Below are positions 41,127 to 48,776 of a DNA stretch of 49,147 nucleotides, in pieces (within the stretch, counting starts at the first letter, position 1; every line of letters starts with the position of its first letter). The DNA is taken from positions 4,584 through 53,730 of the forward strand of contig NZ_MQTS01000163.1 in NCBI RefSeq assembly GCF_020532825.1, read 5' to 3'. Origin of the DNA: Arthrobacter sp. SO3. Lineage in GTDB: Bacteria > Actinomycetota > Actinomycetes > Actinomycetales > Micrococcaceae. The notes beneath the pieces were generated by a model. That model saw nothing but the letters and a program-made list of their open reading frames with translations. It had not been told where the DNA came from and did no database searches. The translations under genes were made by a program, and so were the position numbers.

Positions 41127-41882
41127 ATGATTATTCACATGGGCCACATGGGTAACAGCGGCAGGATTGCCATCGGAGCGTTCCTTGCCGCGCTGGCGCT
41201 GTTGGCGCTGACCGCTATCACCCTGCACGAAACAGTATTCCTGTGGTTCCTGGCGGCCGCCGCGGCAGCCTACGTGGCGTGCGTCTCCGAGGTGGTCATC
41301 CGCCGGCGGCACCGCACACTGGCCGCCAGCGGGATCGGGAGCATCCTGTTCATCGCCTTCAGCATCGCGTTCCTGCGGCAGTGGGGCTTGGCTTTCAACG
41401 CTGATCCGGACGCGTTGTCGGCCCCGGTGGACGCCGAACATCCGGACCTGTATTTCTACCTCGCCGCAGCATCCGGCGCCGCCACCCTGCTGCTGCTGGT
41501 TGCCGGTACCGTCCTGCCGGGCCGGGGCAGGCGTCCACGCGCCGCCGGCCGCGCGCCGCAGCGACGTCCGGCGGCCTCACGGCGCCCGGCACCCCGGGCG
41601 GCGGCCACCCGCCGCGCGCCGTCACGGACCGCCGCTCCGCGCCCGGTACCGAGGACCGCGACAGGCAGGCCGGCAGCGGCTCAGCCGGCCAAATCCCAAC
41701 TTACCGAGTCCCAGCCGGCCAAGTCCCAGTCGGCGCAGTCTCAGTCGGCGCGCGTTTCCGCGCCGCGGGCGGCTGCCTCCGGGCTCAAGCGGCCGGCGTC
41801 CTCCGGCGGGGGTCCGTCCGCTGCCAAATCCGCCGCGAAATCCCCGGCACGTCCCGCAGCTCGCACCTCCACCCGCCGCTGA
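41127..41882 (+). CDS. Membrane protein with basic Ala/Pro/Arg-rich tail
   Basis: This 251-residue protein has four hydrophobic segments in the first 135 residues (IAIGAFLAALALLALTA, VFLWFLAAAAAAYVA, ILFIAFSIAFL, LAAASGAATLLLLVAGTV). A highly basic, low-complexity C-terminal half of about 115 residues is rich in Arg, Ala, Pro and Ser, with repeats such as SQPAKSQSAQSQSA. The function is unknown. The tail should face the cytoplasm and could bind nucleic acid or acidic partners. ATG codons at 41127, 41139 and 41148 are all possible; none has a good ribosome-binding site. The 3' end overlaps the convergent EamA gene by 142 bases. It starts 13 bases after the TetR stop. Confidence 0.62.
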   Translation: MIIHMGHMGNSGRIAIGAFLAALALLALTAITLHETVFLWFLAAAAAAYVACVSEVVIRRRHRTLAASGIGSILFIAFSIAFLRQWGLAFNADPDALSAPVDAEHPDLYFYLAAASGAATLLLLVAGTVLPGRGRRPRAAGRAPQRRPAASRRPAPRAAATRRAPSRTAAPRPVPRTATGRPAAAQPAKSQLTESQPAKSQSAQSQSARVSAPRAAASGLKRPASSGGGPSAAKSAAKSPARPAARTSTRR

Positions 41883-42835
41883 GCCCCCGGCCGCGGGTGC
41901 CGGTGCTGAACACCCGGCTGCCGGGCAGCCCCCTGCGGGTCCCGCCGTCGCATGTCCCGGCGTCGAAGATTCCAGGGGCGCAGCACGGCCGTCGCCACCC
42001 CGGCAAGCAGCAGAAGTCCGCCAGCCACCTCGGCGGGGGTGGGCACCTCGCCGAGGACGAGCCACGCCGCAGACATCCCGACCACAGGTACCAGCAGGGT
42101 AAACGGCACCACGGCGGAGGACGGGTACAGCCCGAGCAGCCGGTTCCAGACCCCGTAGCCCACCAGGGAACCGAAAACGGCCGTATACAGGGCGCTCAGC
42201 AGGGTAACGGGCTGGACGTCCAGCAGTGCCTGCGCCACCGCCGGCGGACCGTCGACCAGCAGCGACAGTCCCAGCAGGGGCAGCGGCACCACTGCCCCGG
42301 ACCACACCACGAGTCCCAGCCCGGACGCAGCCTTCGCCTTTCGGGCCACGATGTTGCCGGCGGCCCAGGACAGCGCCGCGGCGAGCACGATTATGAGCGG
42401 CAGCACCGGGGCGACCAGGCTGCGCCCGACCGCCACCACAGCGAGACCGGCCACGCCGAGCACCACGCCCGCGAACTGCCGCCGGCTCGGCCGCTCGCCG
42501 AGCAAGCCAGCCGCCAGGAGCACCGTCAGCAGCACCTGCGCCTGCAGCACCAGCGACGCCAGGCCCGCGGGCATGCCAAGGGCCATGGCCAGATACAGGA
42601 GGCCGAACTGCCCGGCGCTCATCAGGAGCCCGACGCCGATAATCGCCTTCCAGCCCACGTCCGGCTTCCGGATGAAGAAGATGCAGGGAACCACCACGAG
42701 GGTGAACCGCATCGCCACGAACAACAGGGGCGGCATCTCCGCCCCGTCCGGGTGCAGGCCAAGGTCGATCGCGACGAAGTTGACGCCCCAGAGCACAGCG
42801 ACGAGCAGGGCCAGGGCGGAGTGGCGGGGGTTCAC
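41741..42835 (-). CDS. EamA family (DMT) transporter
   Basis: This 364-residue protein contains ten hydrophobic helices arranged as two EamA domains (about 5-140 and 150-290), typical of drug/metabolite transporters. Landmarks are ALLVAVLWGVNFVAIDLGL in helix 1, LLYLAMALGMPAGLASLVLQ, and LVPVVGMSAAWLVLGEVPT in the second half. The closest group probably includes exporters of amino acids or O-acetylserine, but this is not certain. The last 65 residues are a hydrophilic, Arg/Pro-rich tail that is not part of the family and lies opposite the coding end of the 41127 gene. The start is GTG 42835; CATAGT six bases upstream could give a leaderless transcript. Confidence 0.85.
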   Translation of the reverse strand: MNPRHSALALLVAVLWGVNFVAIDLGLHPDGAEMPPLLFVAMRFTLVVVPCIFFIRKPDVGWKAIIGVGLLMSAGQFGLLYLAMALGMPAGLASLVLQAQVLLTVLLAAGLLGERPSRRQFAGVVLGVAGLAVVAVGRSLVAPVLPLIIVLAAALSWAAGNIVARKAKAASGLGLVVWSGAVVPLPLLGLSLLVDGPPAVAQALLDVQPVTLLSALYTAVFGSLVGYGVWNRLLGLYPSSAVVPFTLLVPVVGMSAAWLVLGEVPTPAEVAGGLLLLAGVATAVLRPWNLRRRDMRRRDPQGAARQPGVQHRHPRPGAQRRVEVRAAGRAGDFAADLAADGPPPEDAGRLSPEAAARGAETRAD

Positions 42836-42913
42836 CCTGCCACTATGCCGGTTCCGGACGTCTCCGGCAGCCAGATACGTCCTGCGTGCCGGAGATTAGT
42901 GGAGTGCTAATGA

Positions 42914-43495
42914 TCAGAGGTTGCGGGGATTGTCGGTGCGGTGCTCGTCTCCGCGGACCGGCTCCTGGGGAACCTGGCTGTTGGGAACCTCGTTGTTGGG
43001 AACCTGGCTGCTGGGCCCCTGACTGTTGGGCTCCCGGCCGCTCTCCGGGCTGGGCGCCTGTTCCGCGGGGGCAGCGTTCCGCGCGCTGCGGTCGCGGCGC
43101 AGCTCTTCATGGCCTGCGGCTTCGCCGGGCGTCTGCTCCCCGTTGGTGGCCTTACGTTCGGTGGTGGCGACGTCGGGGTCCAGTTCGTCCGCCTTCCGCA
43201 GCTGCTCCTGCGCGCCGGCACGAACATGCTCCGCTTCCCGCTGGCGATCGCGGGCTTCCTCCCGCAGGCGCTCGGCCTCGACTTCTGCCTGCTTCGCGTC
43301 GGCCTCAGCCCGGGCAGCCTGCGCCTCGCGCTCCCGGGCACCGATCTCCTCGGTCCGGGCCTGTTCTCGCATTTCGACGGCCTTGTTGCGGTCCGCTTCG
43401 ACCTTGCGCCTGCGGTTGAGCATGATTGCCACGACGACAATTGCGAGCACGACAACGACGCCGATAATGATCCCTATGAGCTGTCCTGAATCCAC
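42914..43495 (-). CDS. Membrane-anchored coiled-coil protein
   Basis: This 193-residue protein has one N-terminal membrane helix (IGIIIGVVVVLAIVVVAIML, about residues 7-26), followed by an acidic/basic coiled coil of about 85 residues rich in Glu, Arg and Ala (REQARTEEIGAREREAQAAR). A disordered tail follows, with tandem pentapeptides of the type NSQVP. The function is unknown. It should be anchored in the membrane with the long helix in the cytoplasm. GTG 43495 is the likely start, with AAGGCGG upstream; the frame also extends to 43546, but that part is less plausible. It is transcribed alone. The tail is encoded by the 15-base repeats at 42969-43028. Confidence 0.7.
   Translation of the reverse strand: MDSGQLIGIIIGVVVVLAIVVVAIMLNRRRKVEADRNKAVEMREQARTEEIGAREREAQAARAEADAKQAEVEAERLREEARDRQREAEHVRAGAQEQLRKADELDPDVATTERKATNGEQTPGEAAGHEELRRDRSARNAAPAEQAPSPESGREPNSQGPSSQVPNNEVPNSQVPQEPVRGDEHRTDNPRNL
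42969..43028. repeat. Four tandem 15-base repeats
   Basis: Four consecutive 15-base units, GGAACCTGGCTGTTG and close variants, lie at 42969, 42984, 42999 and 43014. On the minus strand they encode the NSQVP/NNEVP/SSQVP pentapeptides in the tail of the coiled-coil protein. Unit number may vary between strains. Confidence 0.85.
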
Positions 43496-43612
43496 GATGA
43501 GTCCGCCTTTTCTCCAGATCGCCAGTAGTCCACGAGTGGACAGCATCAGTAAACCGCAGAATCGCCTGCATGACTATGCATCCAGGACTGAGGCAGCCCG
43601 CACCGCCGGGCG

Positions 43613-44140
43613 CTATTTGGCCCGGGGAACCTTGAAATGCGTGAGCCTGGCGTCCTGGCCGTCCAGTTCGGCCCAGGACTTCTCCGTCTCCATGACAGTC
43701 AGCGCGCTGGTGGGGTACCGCGTAGCGGCGTCCATGTAGGCATCATGGTTGGAATCGCGGGAGGCGAGGTGCATGGCAAGGTCCTGCACGCCGGGCATGT
43801 GCGTGATCACCATCAGGGTGGTCACGGTATCCGGGACGTGGTTGATGACCGTCAGCATCCGCGACGCCGAGGCGGCGTAGAGGCCGTCCTCCAGTTTCGG
43901 CGTCGGAGCTTTGTCGCCGAGTTCGCTGCAGACCCAGGTGCAGGTCTGCCGGGTGCGCAGCGCGCTGGAGCAGAGGATGAAATCGGGGACCACGCCGTGC
44001 TTCAACAGCCATTTTCCGGCCTGCGGGGCATCGCGATGGCCGCGCTCTTCAAGCGGGCGGTCGTGATCCGCGACCCCGCCCGGCCAGTCCGACTTGGCAT
44101 GCCGCATAAGCACCAGCCGTTTGATGTGATGCGCGCTCAT
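43613..44140 (-). CDS. SixA-type histidine phosphatase
   Basis: This 175-residue protein belongs to the histidine phosphatase superfamily. The catalytic Arg13-His14 lies in LVLMRHAKSDWP, the motif of the SixA/RHG group, and a second His is in LMVITHMPGVQDL near residue 110. DHDRPLEERGHRDAPQAGKWL and SSALRTRQT are also family features. SixA enzymes remove phosphate from phosphohistidine; others act on small phosphate esters. It is cytoplasmic. On the minus strand TAGGAT lies six bases before ATG 44140, so the gene is probably leaderless and monocistronic. Confidence 0.88.
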   Translation of the reverse strand: MSAHHIKRLVLMRHAKSDWPGGVADHDRPLEERGHRDAPQAGKWLLKHGVVPDFILCSSALRTRQTCTWVCSELGDKAPTPKLEDGLYAASASRMLTVINHVPDTVTTLMVITHMPGVQDLAMHLASRDSNHDAYMDAATRYPTSALTVMETEKSWAELDGQDARLTHFKVPRAK

Positions 44141-44152
44141 GGACCAATCCTA
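44141..44152 (-). promoter_or_regulatory. -10 box for a leaderless transcript
   Basis: On the minus strand TAGGAT (44152-44147) is followed by six bases and ATG 44140. No Shine-Dalgarno is present. Confidence 0.55.
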
Positions 44153-44194
44153 GTGCGGCGGCTGATCACGGGCGCCCATCCCGCCAGCGTTTGC

Positions 44195-44398
44195 TCAGTC
44201 GTCCAGGACGAAGGTCACCTCCAGCACGACATGCCAGGCCACGACGGCGCCGTCGCTGATTTCAACCTTCTGTTCCTTCACCCACGCCCCGGTGACATTG
44301 CGCAGGGTTTTGTTGGCCCGGTCGACGCCCTCCTTGATGGCGGCATCGAACGAGGTCTTGGAGTTCGCGCTCAGGGTAGTAATCCGTGCAACAGACAT
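44195..44398 (-). CDS. Dodecin family flavin-binding protein
   Basis: This 67-residue protein matches the dodecin family: SVARITTLSANSKTSFDAAIKEGV, the central Trp in VTGAWVKEQKVEI, and the end VVAWHVVLEVTFVLDD. Dodecins form hollow 12-subunit shells that store or buffer flavins (or coenzyme A) in the cytoplasm, with a Trp stacking on the flavin. The length is right for the family. ATG 44398 has GGGAGGAAG upstream. It is not obviously coupled to its neighbours; the 146-base gap to the wHTH gene upstream contains a terminator. Confidence 0.93.
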   Translation of the reverse strand: MSVARITTLSANSKTSFDAAIKEGVDRANKTLRNVTGAWVKEQKVEISDGAVVAWHVVLEVTFVLDD

Positions 44399-44496
44399 TT
44401 CTTCCTCCCAATGGTCGGCTCAACGGTCCGAGACTACGCCGGAGGCAGGAAGCGCAACAGCCCCCAACAGCGCGGGAATCCCGCGGGGAAAGCAAG

Positions 44497-44529
44497 AAAC
44501 GCCCGCCCCAGTTCAGGGACGGACGCTTT
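44497..44529 (-). terminator. Terminator after the wHTH regulator gene
   Basis: GGGACGGACGCTTT (44516-44529) pairs with AAACGCCCGCCCC (44497-44509) with two G-U pairs. On the minus strand TTTCTTGCTTT follows. It lies 16 bases after the stop of the winged-helix gene. Confidence 0.6.
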
Positions 44530-44544
44530 GCGAAGGGCTGGAAC

Positions 44545-45408
44545 CTAGATCGAGTATTCCGGAGCGGCCCAGACAACAACTTCGGGGTGCTCGTAGAAAC
44601 GGTAGCCCTGGCCGCGGACCGTACGCACGGTGTTGGCGAGGCGGCCCAGCTTGGAGCGCAGGCGGCGGATGTGGACGTCGATGGTGCGCTCGTTGGGCAC
44701 CTCTTCGGCATTCCGCCACAGTCCCTCAAGCAGCTCGTCACGGCCCACGGTGCGGGTGCCGTTCTCGACGAGGTAGTTGAGGAGCTCGAACTCCTTGAAC
44801 GTAAGGTTCAGGGATTCGCCGTCGAGCGCCACCTCGCGGCGGGCAAGGTCAATCAGCACGCCGGCCGGACGGGGGTCCTGCGGCTGCTGCAGGCGGGCCG
44901 TCTCGGAACGCTGGCGGGCGCCGACCGTGGGGTCACCAAAGGTGGAACGGACGACGTCGAGCGCGGAGCCCGGAGCGCCGGCCGGGGCGACGGCGACAGC
45001 GGCGTAGCTTTCGGCGCCGGAAACCAGGGACTGGGCGTAGGCCCGGATCTCCTGGGCCAGCTTGGCAATGGAAGTGCCGGCGGCCGCCGCGGTTTCCTCA
45101 TCGATGCCCATGTAGAGCACGAATCCGCGGGCAACGTTGTCGCTCGGGACGGGACGGACGGGGCTGCCGCTTCCCGGAGCAATCACGGGAGTCGGGGCGG
45201 TGGCCGGCGCCGGCGGAACAGCGCGGAGCTGTCCGTAGGAGTTCGGGTTGTATCCCTGCGGCGCATAGCCCGGGGCGGGGAAGCTGTTGCCGGATCCGGC
45301 GGGGGCGAAGGAGGCGCGGCTGCCGAAACCCTGGCGGATACCGGAGGCCTGGCCGGCCTTGCTGGCGTTACGGACGGAGATGTGGACGTATCCGGATGCA
45401 ACTGACAT
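44545..45408 (-). CDS. Orphan OmpR/PhoB-type winged-helix protein
   Basis: This 287-residue protein has an OmpR/PhoB-type DNA-binding domain at its C-terminus (about 182-280), with LTFKEFELLNYLVENGTRTV and RTIDVHIRRLRSKLG and the wing TVRGQGYRFYEH. It lacks a receiver domain. The first 90 residues are disordered and Ala/Pro/Gly-rich. A separate folded stretch, about 95-150 (GFVLYMGIDEETAAAAG...), is not one I can name. Phosphorylation by a kinase is therefore not expected; signalling may go through the middle domain. ATG 45408 has GAGGTAAG eight bases upstream. It is divergent from the two-component system at 46033, with 624 bases between. Confidence 0.82.
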   Translation of the reverse strand: MSVASGYVHISVRNASKAGQASGIRQGFGSRASFAPAGSGNSFPAPGYAPQGYNPNSYGQLRAVPPAPATAPTPVIAPGSGSPVRPVPSDNVARGFVLYMGIDEETAAAAGTSIAKLAQEIRAYAQSLVSGAESYAAVAVAPAGAPGSALDVVRSTFGDPTVGARQRSETARLQQPQDPRPAGVLIDLARREVALDGESLNLTFKEFELLNYLVENGTRTVGRDELLEGLWRNAEEVPNERTIDVHIRRLRSKLGRLANTVRTVRGQGYRFYEHPEVVVWAAPEYSI

Positions 45409-46032
45409 GGATTGCTTACCTCAATGTGAATGGCCGTCATCGCGGCTCGAATGCTACTTTTCCCCGCAATGAAAACTGGGGAGGGGCGCCCGACGCTGGG
45501 CTGGGGGCGAATGCCTAGAAACCTTTGGGATGTAAAAGTTAGGCGTGCATTCGACAACAGCGCTTTTCGGTATCAGCGGGTGGGCTGATCCAAAAAACTG
45601 CGGCTGCAGGTGCTGTTGAGTTCTTGTTCACAATTGAAGTGTGCAACGTAACAATGAAAACTTGCAAGTAACAATGGACCTTAAAGTCCACGATGTGAGA
45701 CGAACTGGGGAATTGTAGCGCAGATCACAATTCTGGCGTGGCAACAGAACAACCACACTTCCGACCATCCAAGGCAGTTTCCGGGCCTTTATCGAAGAAT
45801 GTTCGCTCCGGTCCGCCATTTTCCCGAAATTATTCACTGTAACGGGAAACCACCAAACCGTTCGCCTACTTACCTTTGGATGTCCAGCGTCCCACAGAGT
45901 GGTCACCCGATCTTCGGGAAAACATGCCCTCACCAACGGCTTTAAGGATGCCCAGCTCGCTAGGCTGGGATTCACAGGTGCCGCACAGGATCCCCAAAGC
46001 CGCGCCTAACCGTCAGATCGGAGAGTTGTCCC
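45409..46032. promoter_or_regulatory. 624-base AT-richer intergenic region with direct repeats
   Basis: This gap has no convincing gene. It is visibly richer in A and T than its surroundings. It must hold the promoters of the wHTH gene (minus) and the two-component operon (plus). GTAACAATG occurs at 45648-45656 and again at 45668-45676, preceded by TGCAA in both, a 20-base spacing of two helical turns that would suit a dimeric OmpR-type regulator. Short frames here, such as 45628-45975 on the minus strand, have random composition. Confidence 0.5.
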
Positions 46033-46773
46033 ATGGCCACCTCGCACTCCATGACCAACAATCTCCCCCAGCTCACCCACCCGGATGGCTCCCCCATCCG
46101 CGCCCTGGTCGTGGACGACGAACCCAGCCTCTCCGAGCTGATGAGCATGGGCCTGCGAATGGCGGGCTGGTCGGTCGCCGTCGCCGCCGACGGCCCCGAA
46201 GCTGTGAAGCTTGCCAAGGAATTCCGCCCCGACGTGCTAGTGCTCGACGTGATGCTTCCCGGGTTCGACGGCGTTGAGCTGCTGGGCAGGATCCGCGCCT
46301 TCGCTCCGGAGGTGCCGGCGCTGTTCCTGACAGCCAAGGACGCCGTCCAGGACCGGATCACCGGGCTGGCCGCGGGCGGAGACGACTACGTGACCAAGCC
46401 GTTCAGCATGGAGGAAGTGCTGCTGCGGCTGCACCGGCTGGTCCAGCGTTCCGGCGTGGCAGCCATGGACACCGCCGAACTCGTCGTCGGCGATCTCGTC
46501 CTGAACGTCGACACGCGGGAAGTGCGGCGCGCGGGTGAGGAACTCCACCTCACGGCCACCCAGTTCGAGCTGCTGCGCTACCTCATGGAGAACCCGAAAC
46601 GGGTTGTCAGCAAAGCCCAGATCCTGGACCGGGTCTGGGACTACGACTTTGGCGGCCAGGCCAACATCGTGGAGCTCTACATCTCCTACCTGCGCAAGAA
46701 GGTCGACGCCAACCACCCGCCCATGATCCACACGGTGCGCGGCGCCGGCTATGTCCTGAAACCGGCGGACTGA
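46033..46773 (+). CDS. OmpR family response regulator
   Basis: This 246-residue protein is a typical response regulator. The receiver domain (about 22-140) has the acidic pocket VVDDEPS near residue 27, the phosphorylated Asp72 in LVLDVMLPGFDG, Thr in FLTAKDA and Lys in YVTKPFS. The OmpR-type winged helix (about 150-245) has LTATQFELLRYLMENPKRVVS and NIVELYISYLRKKVD, ending at RGAGYVLKPAD. It acts with the histidine kinase encoded three bases downstream. ATG 46033 follows GGAGAG. It resembles TrcR/PrrA/MprA-like regulators of actinobacteria, but the exact orthologue is not clear from the sequence alone. Confidence 0.93.
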   Translation: MATSHSMTNNLPQLTHPDGSPIRALVVDDEPSLSELMSMGLRMAGWSVAVAADGPEAVKLAKEFRPDVLVLDVMLPGFDGVELLGRIRAFAPEVPALFLTAKDAVQDRITGLAAGGDDYVTKPFSMEEVLLRLHRLVQRSGVAAMDTAELVVGDLVLNVDTREVRRAGEELHLTATQFELLRYLMENPKRVVSKAQILDRVWDYDFGGQANIVELYISYLRKKVDANHPPMIHTVRGAGYVLKPAD

Positions 46774-46776
46774 TCC

Positions 46777-48513
46777 GTGCCTGAACGCCCCGCCAGGATC
46801 CGCCCCTCCGGGCTCAATTGGCGCAACCCGTCCACCTGGCACCTGCGCACCCGGCTGGTCCTCGTCACCATGGCCCTGCTCGTGGCGATCTGCGGTGCGG
46901 TGGGCCTCGTCAGCTATGCCTCGATGGACTCGTTCCTGAGCAAGCAGCTCGACACCCAACTGGTGCAGGCCGCGGCCCGTGCCCGAGAATTTGGCCGCAC
47001 CGGCGGCCGCGCCGATCCCCTTGACGCGCGCGGCCAGGGAATCGGCACCCTGAACGCAAGGATCGTGGATGATTCGGTCCGCAGCGCCGGATTCCTCGCC
47101 GATGACGCCACCCGCAAGTCCCTCACCGACGACGACGACGAGATCCTCCTTAAGCTGACCCCCCGGAACGGGTCCGTGGACCGGACCCTGTCCGCCGGAG
47201 CCTACCGGCTTGTTGCCGCCGAGACCCCGGACGGCGACGTGATTGTGACCGGGCTGCCGCTCGCCGAGAAACAGAACACCCTTGCGTCCCTGGTCTGGAC
47301 CATGCTGCTGGTCTCCGCCGGCGGACTCGTTGTGATCGGCCTGGCCGGGACGGCACTGATCCGCCGGACCATGAAGCCCCTCGACCAGCTCTCCGAAGTG
47401 GCGACGCAGGTCTCCCGCCTCCCGCTCGACGCCGGCGAAGTGGGACTTGCCATGCGGGTGCCGGACTCCGCTGCCCATCCGGGAACGGAGGTCGGCAGCG
47501 TCGGCCATGCCCTGAACCTGATGCTGGACAACGTCTCCAACGCGCTCGAAGCCCGGCAGAAGAGTGAGATGAAGGTCCGACAGTTCGTGGCGGACGCGTC
47601 GCATGAGCTGCGCACCCCCCTCACTGCCATCCGCGGATACACCGAACTGATGCGGATGACCGAACACTTCACCCCCGACGGACAGAGGTCCCTCGCCCGC
47701 GTGCAGAGCCAGTCCGAACGGATGACCACCCTGGTGGAGGACCTGCTCCTGCTCGCCCGGCTGGACGAAGGCCAGCCCCTCAAACTCAGCGAGGTGGACC
47801 TCACCCAACTGGCCATCGAGACGGTAAGCGATGAGAAGGTCATCGCCCCGGACCGGGTCTGGCACCTGGAACTCCCGGAAGAGCCAGTGGTGGTCCGCGG
47901 CGACGCGACCCAGCTCCACCAGGTGCTGGCCAACCTGCTCTCCAACGCGCGCAAGCACACCGGACCGGGCACCATGGTGGTGACCGGGGTGAAGCGCGCC
48001 CCGGACGGGGGTGCCGTGATGACCGTAACGGACAACGGCCCAGGGATCGCCCCCGGGTTCGTGGACCGCGTCTTCGCGCGCTTCACGCGCGCGGACGCAT
48101 CCCGGAAGAATCCGGTGGCCACCACGACGCCGGCGCCCGGCCACACGCACCTTCCCCGCCTTCCGGTCCACCCGCCCCGCACGCTTCCGGGGTCTCCGGC
48201 GGCCGCTGCCTCCGCCGCCACCATCACCAGCGCGTCCGCCGAGGGAACCAGCGGGCTGGGCTTGTCCATCGTGCAGTCAATTGTTGAGGCGCACGGCGGG
48301 ACTGTCAGCGTCACGTCGGTTCCGGGACGGACAGAGTTCACCGTTCTTTTGCCGGACGCTCCCCTTGCGGCTGAAGCTCCGGGGGCGGCTAAGGCCCCGG
48401 GTGCGGCTGAAGCTCCGGGTGCGGCTAAGGCCCCGAGTGCGGCAAAAGCCTCGGGTGCAGCTAAAGAGCATCGGCTGCTGAACACGACGCAAGACGCCAC
48501 ACCGCTGGCGTGA
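46777..48513 (+). CDS. Sensor histidine kinase with extended ATP lid
   Basis: This 578-residue membrane kinase has helix 1 at about 25-47, an extracytoplasmic sensor (about 48-170), helix 2 at about 171-193 and a HAMP domain. The dimerisation domain carries the phosphorylated His in ASHELRTPLTAIRGY near residue 272. The ATPase part has the N box LSNARKH near 392, the G1 box DNGPGIAP near 417, FARFTRAD near 432 and the G2 box GTSGLGLSI near 489. Between the last two is a Pro/Ala/Thr-rich insertion of about 45 residues, far longer than the usual 10-12. A tail with six APGAAK-type repeats follows. GTG 46777 starts three bases after the regulator stop. Confidence 0.92.
   Translation: MPERPARIRPSGLNWRNPSTWHLRTRLVLVTMALLVAICGAVGLVSYASMDSFLSKQLDTQLVQAAARAREFGRTGGRADPLDARGQGIGTLNARIVDDSVRSAGFLADDATRKSLTDDDDEILLKLTPRNGSVDRTLSAGAYRLVAAETPDGDVIVTGLPLAEKQNTLASLVWTMLLVSAGGLVVIGLAGTALIRRTMKPLDQLSEVATQVSRLPLDAGEVGLAMRVPDSAAHPGTEVGSVGHALNLMLDNVSNALEARQKSEMKVRQFVADASHELRTPLTAIRGYTELMRMTEHFTPDGQRSLARVQSQSERMTTLVEDLLLLARLDEGQPLKLSEVDLTQLAIETVSDEKVIAPDRVWHLELPEEPVVVRGDATQLHQVLANLLSNARKHTGPGTMVVTGVKRAPDGGAVMTVTDNGPGIAPGFVDRVFARFTRADASRKNPVATTTPAPGHTHLPRLPVHPPRTLPGSPAAAASAATITSASAEGTSGLGLSIVQSIVEAHGGTVSVTSVPGRTEFTVLLPDAPLAAEAPGAAKAPGAAEAPGAAKAPSAAKASGAAKEHRLLNTTQDATPLA
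48358..48465 (+). repeat. Six tandem 18-base repeats
   Basis: Six in-frame 18-base units from 48358 encode APLAAE, APGAAK, APGAAE, APGAAK, APSAAK and ASGAAK. They form an Ala/Pro-rich tail at the end of the histidine kinase. The repeat number probably varies between strains. Confidence 0.9.
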
Positions 48514-48599
48514 TCCCTGTTACCAAAATGTGACTTAGCAGTCCAGGTCCTGTACGGTCTTTAGGGTGCGGCCATCACTAGGGCCGCATATCCGGATGC

Positions 48600-48764
48600 A
48601 CGCCAAGCTCTGCCGCCTCCCGGATTCCGTTCGACCAGGCAGAGGCGGGGGACCCAGAGTTTCCGGGCATTTTGCATCTTTGCGCCCTTGGGGTGAAGCC
48701 GACACGTGAATTTCCGTGCGGCCGGATGACCTCATCCGAACCCGACAGCTAACTCCGCAGGCGT
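48600..48764 (+). ncRNA. Cyclic di-AMP riboswitch (ydaO/yuaA class)
   Basis: The 5' leader contains the conserved blocks of the ydaO class: GCGGGGGACCCA (48645-48656), GGGGTGAAGCC (48690-48700) and CCGACAGCTAACTCCG (48742-48757). The closing stem pairs ACGCC (48600-48604) with GGCGT (48760-48764). It ends just before the ribosome-binding site GAGAGG of the following gene. In actinobacteria this class controls cell-wall hydrolase genes such as rpfA. When cyclic di-AMP binds, expression usually falls. Confidence 0.92.
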
Positions 48765-48776
48765 TGAGAGGCACTC

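Noticed and set aside
45628..45975. 115-codon minus-strand frame in the AT-richer gap
   Set aside because: It has random composition with many Trp and Leu, no ribosome-binding site and no resemblance to a family. The gap is better explained as regulatory.
46237..48171. 644-codon open frame opposite the two-component genes
   Set aside because: It covers two well-conserved genes in antisense and has the composition of a shadow frame.
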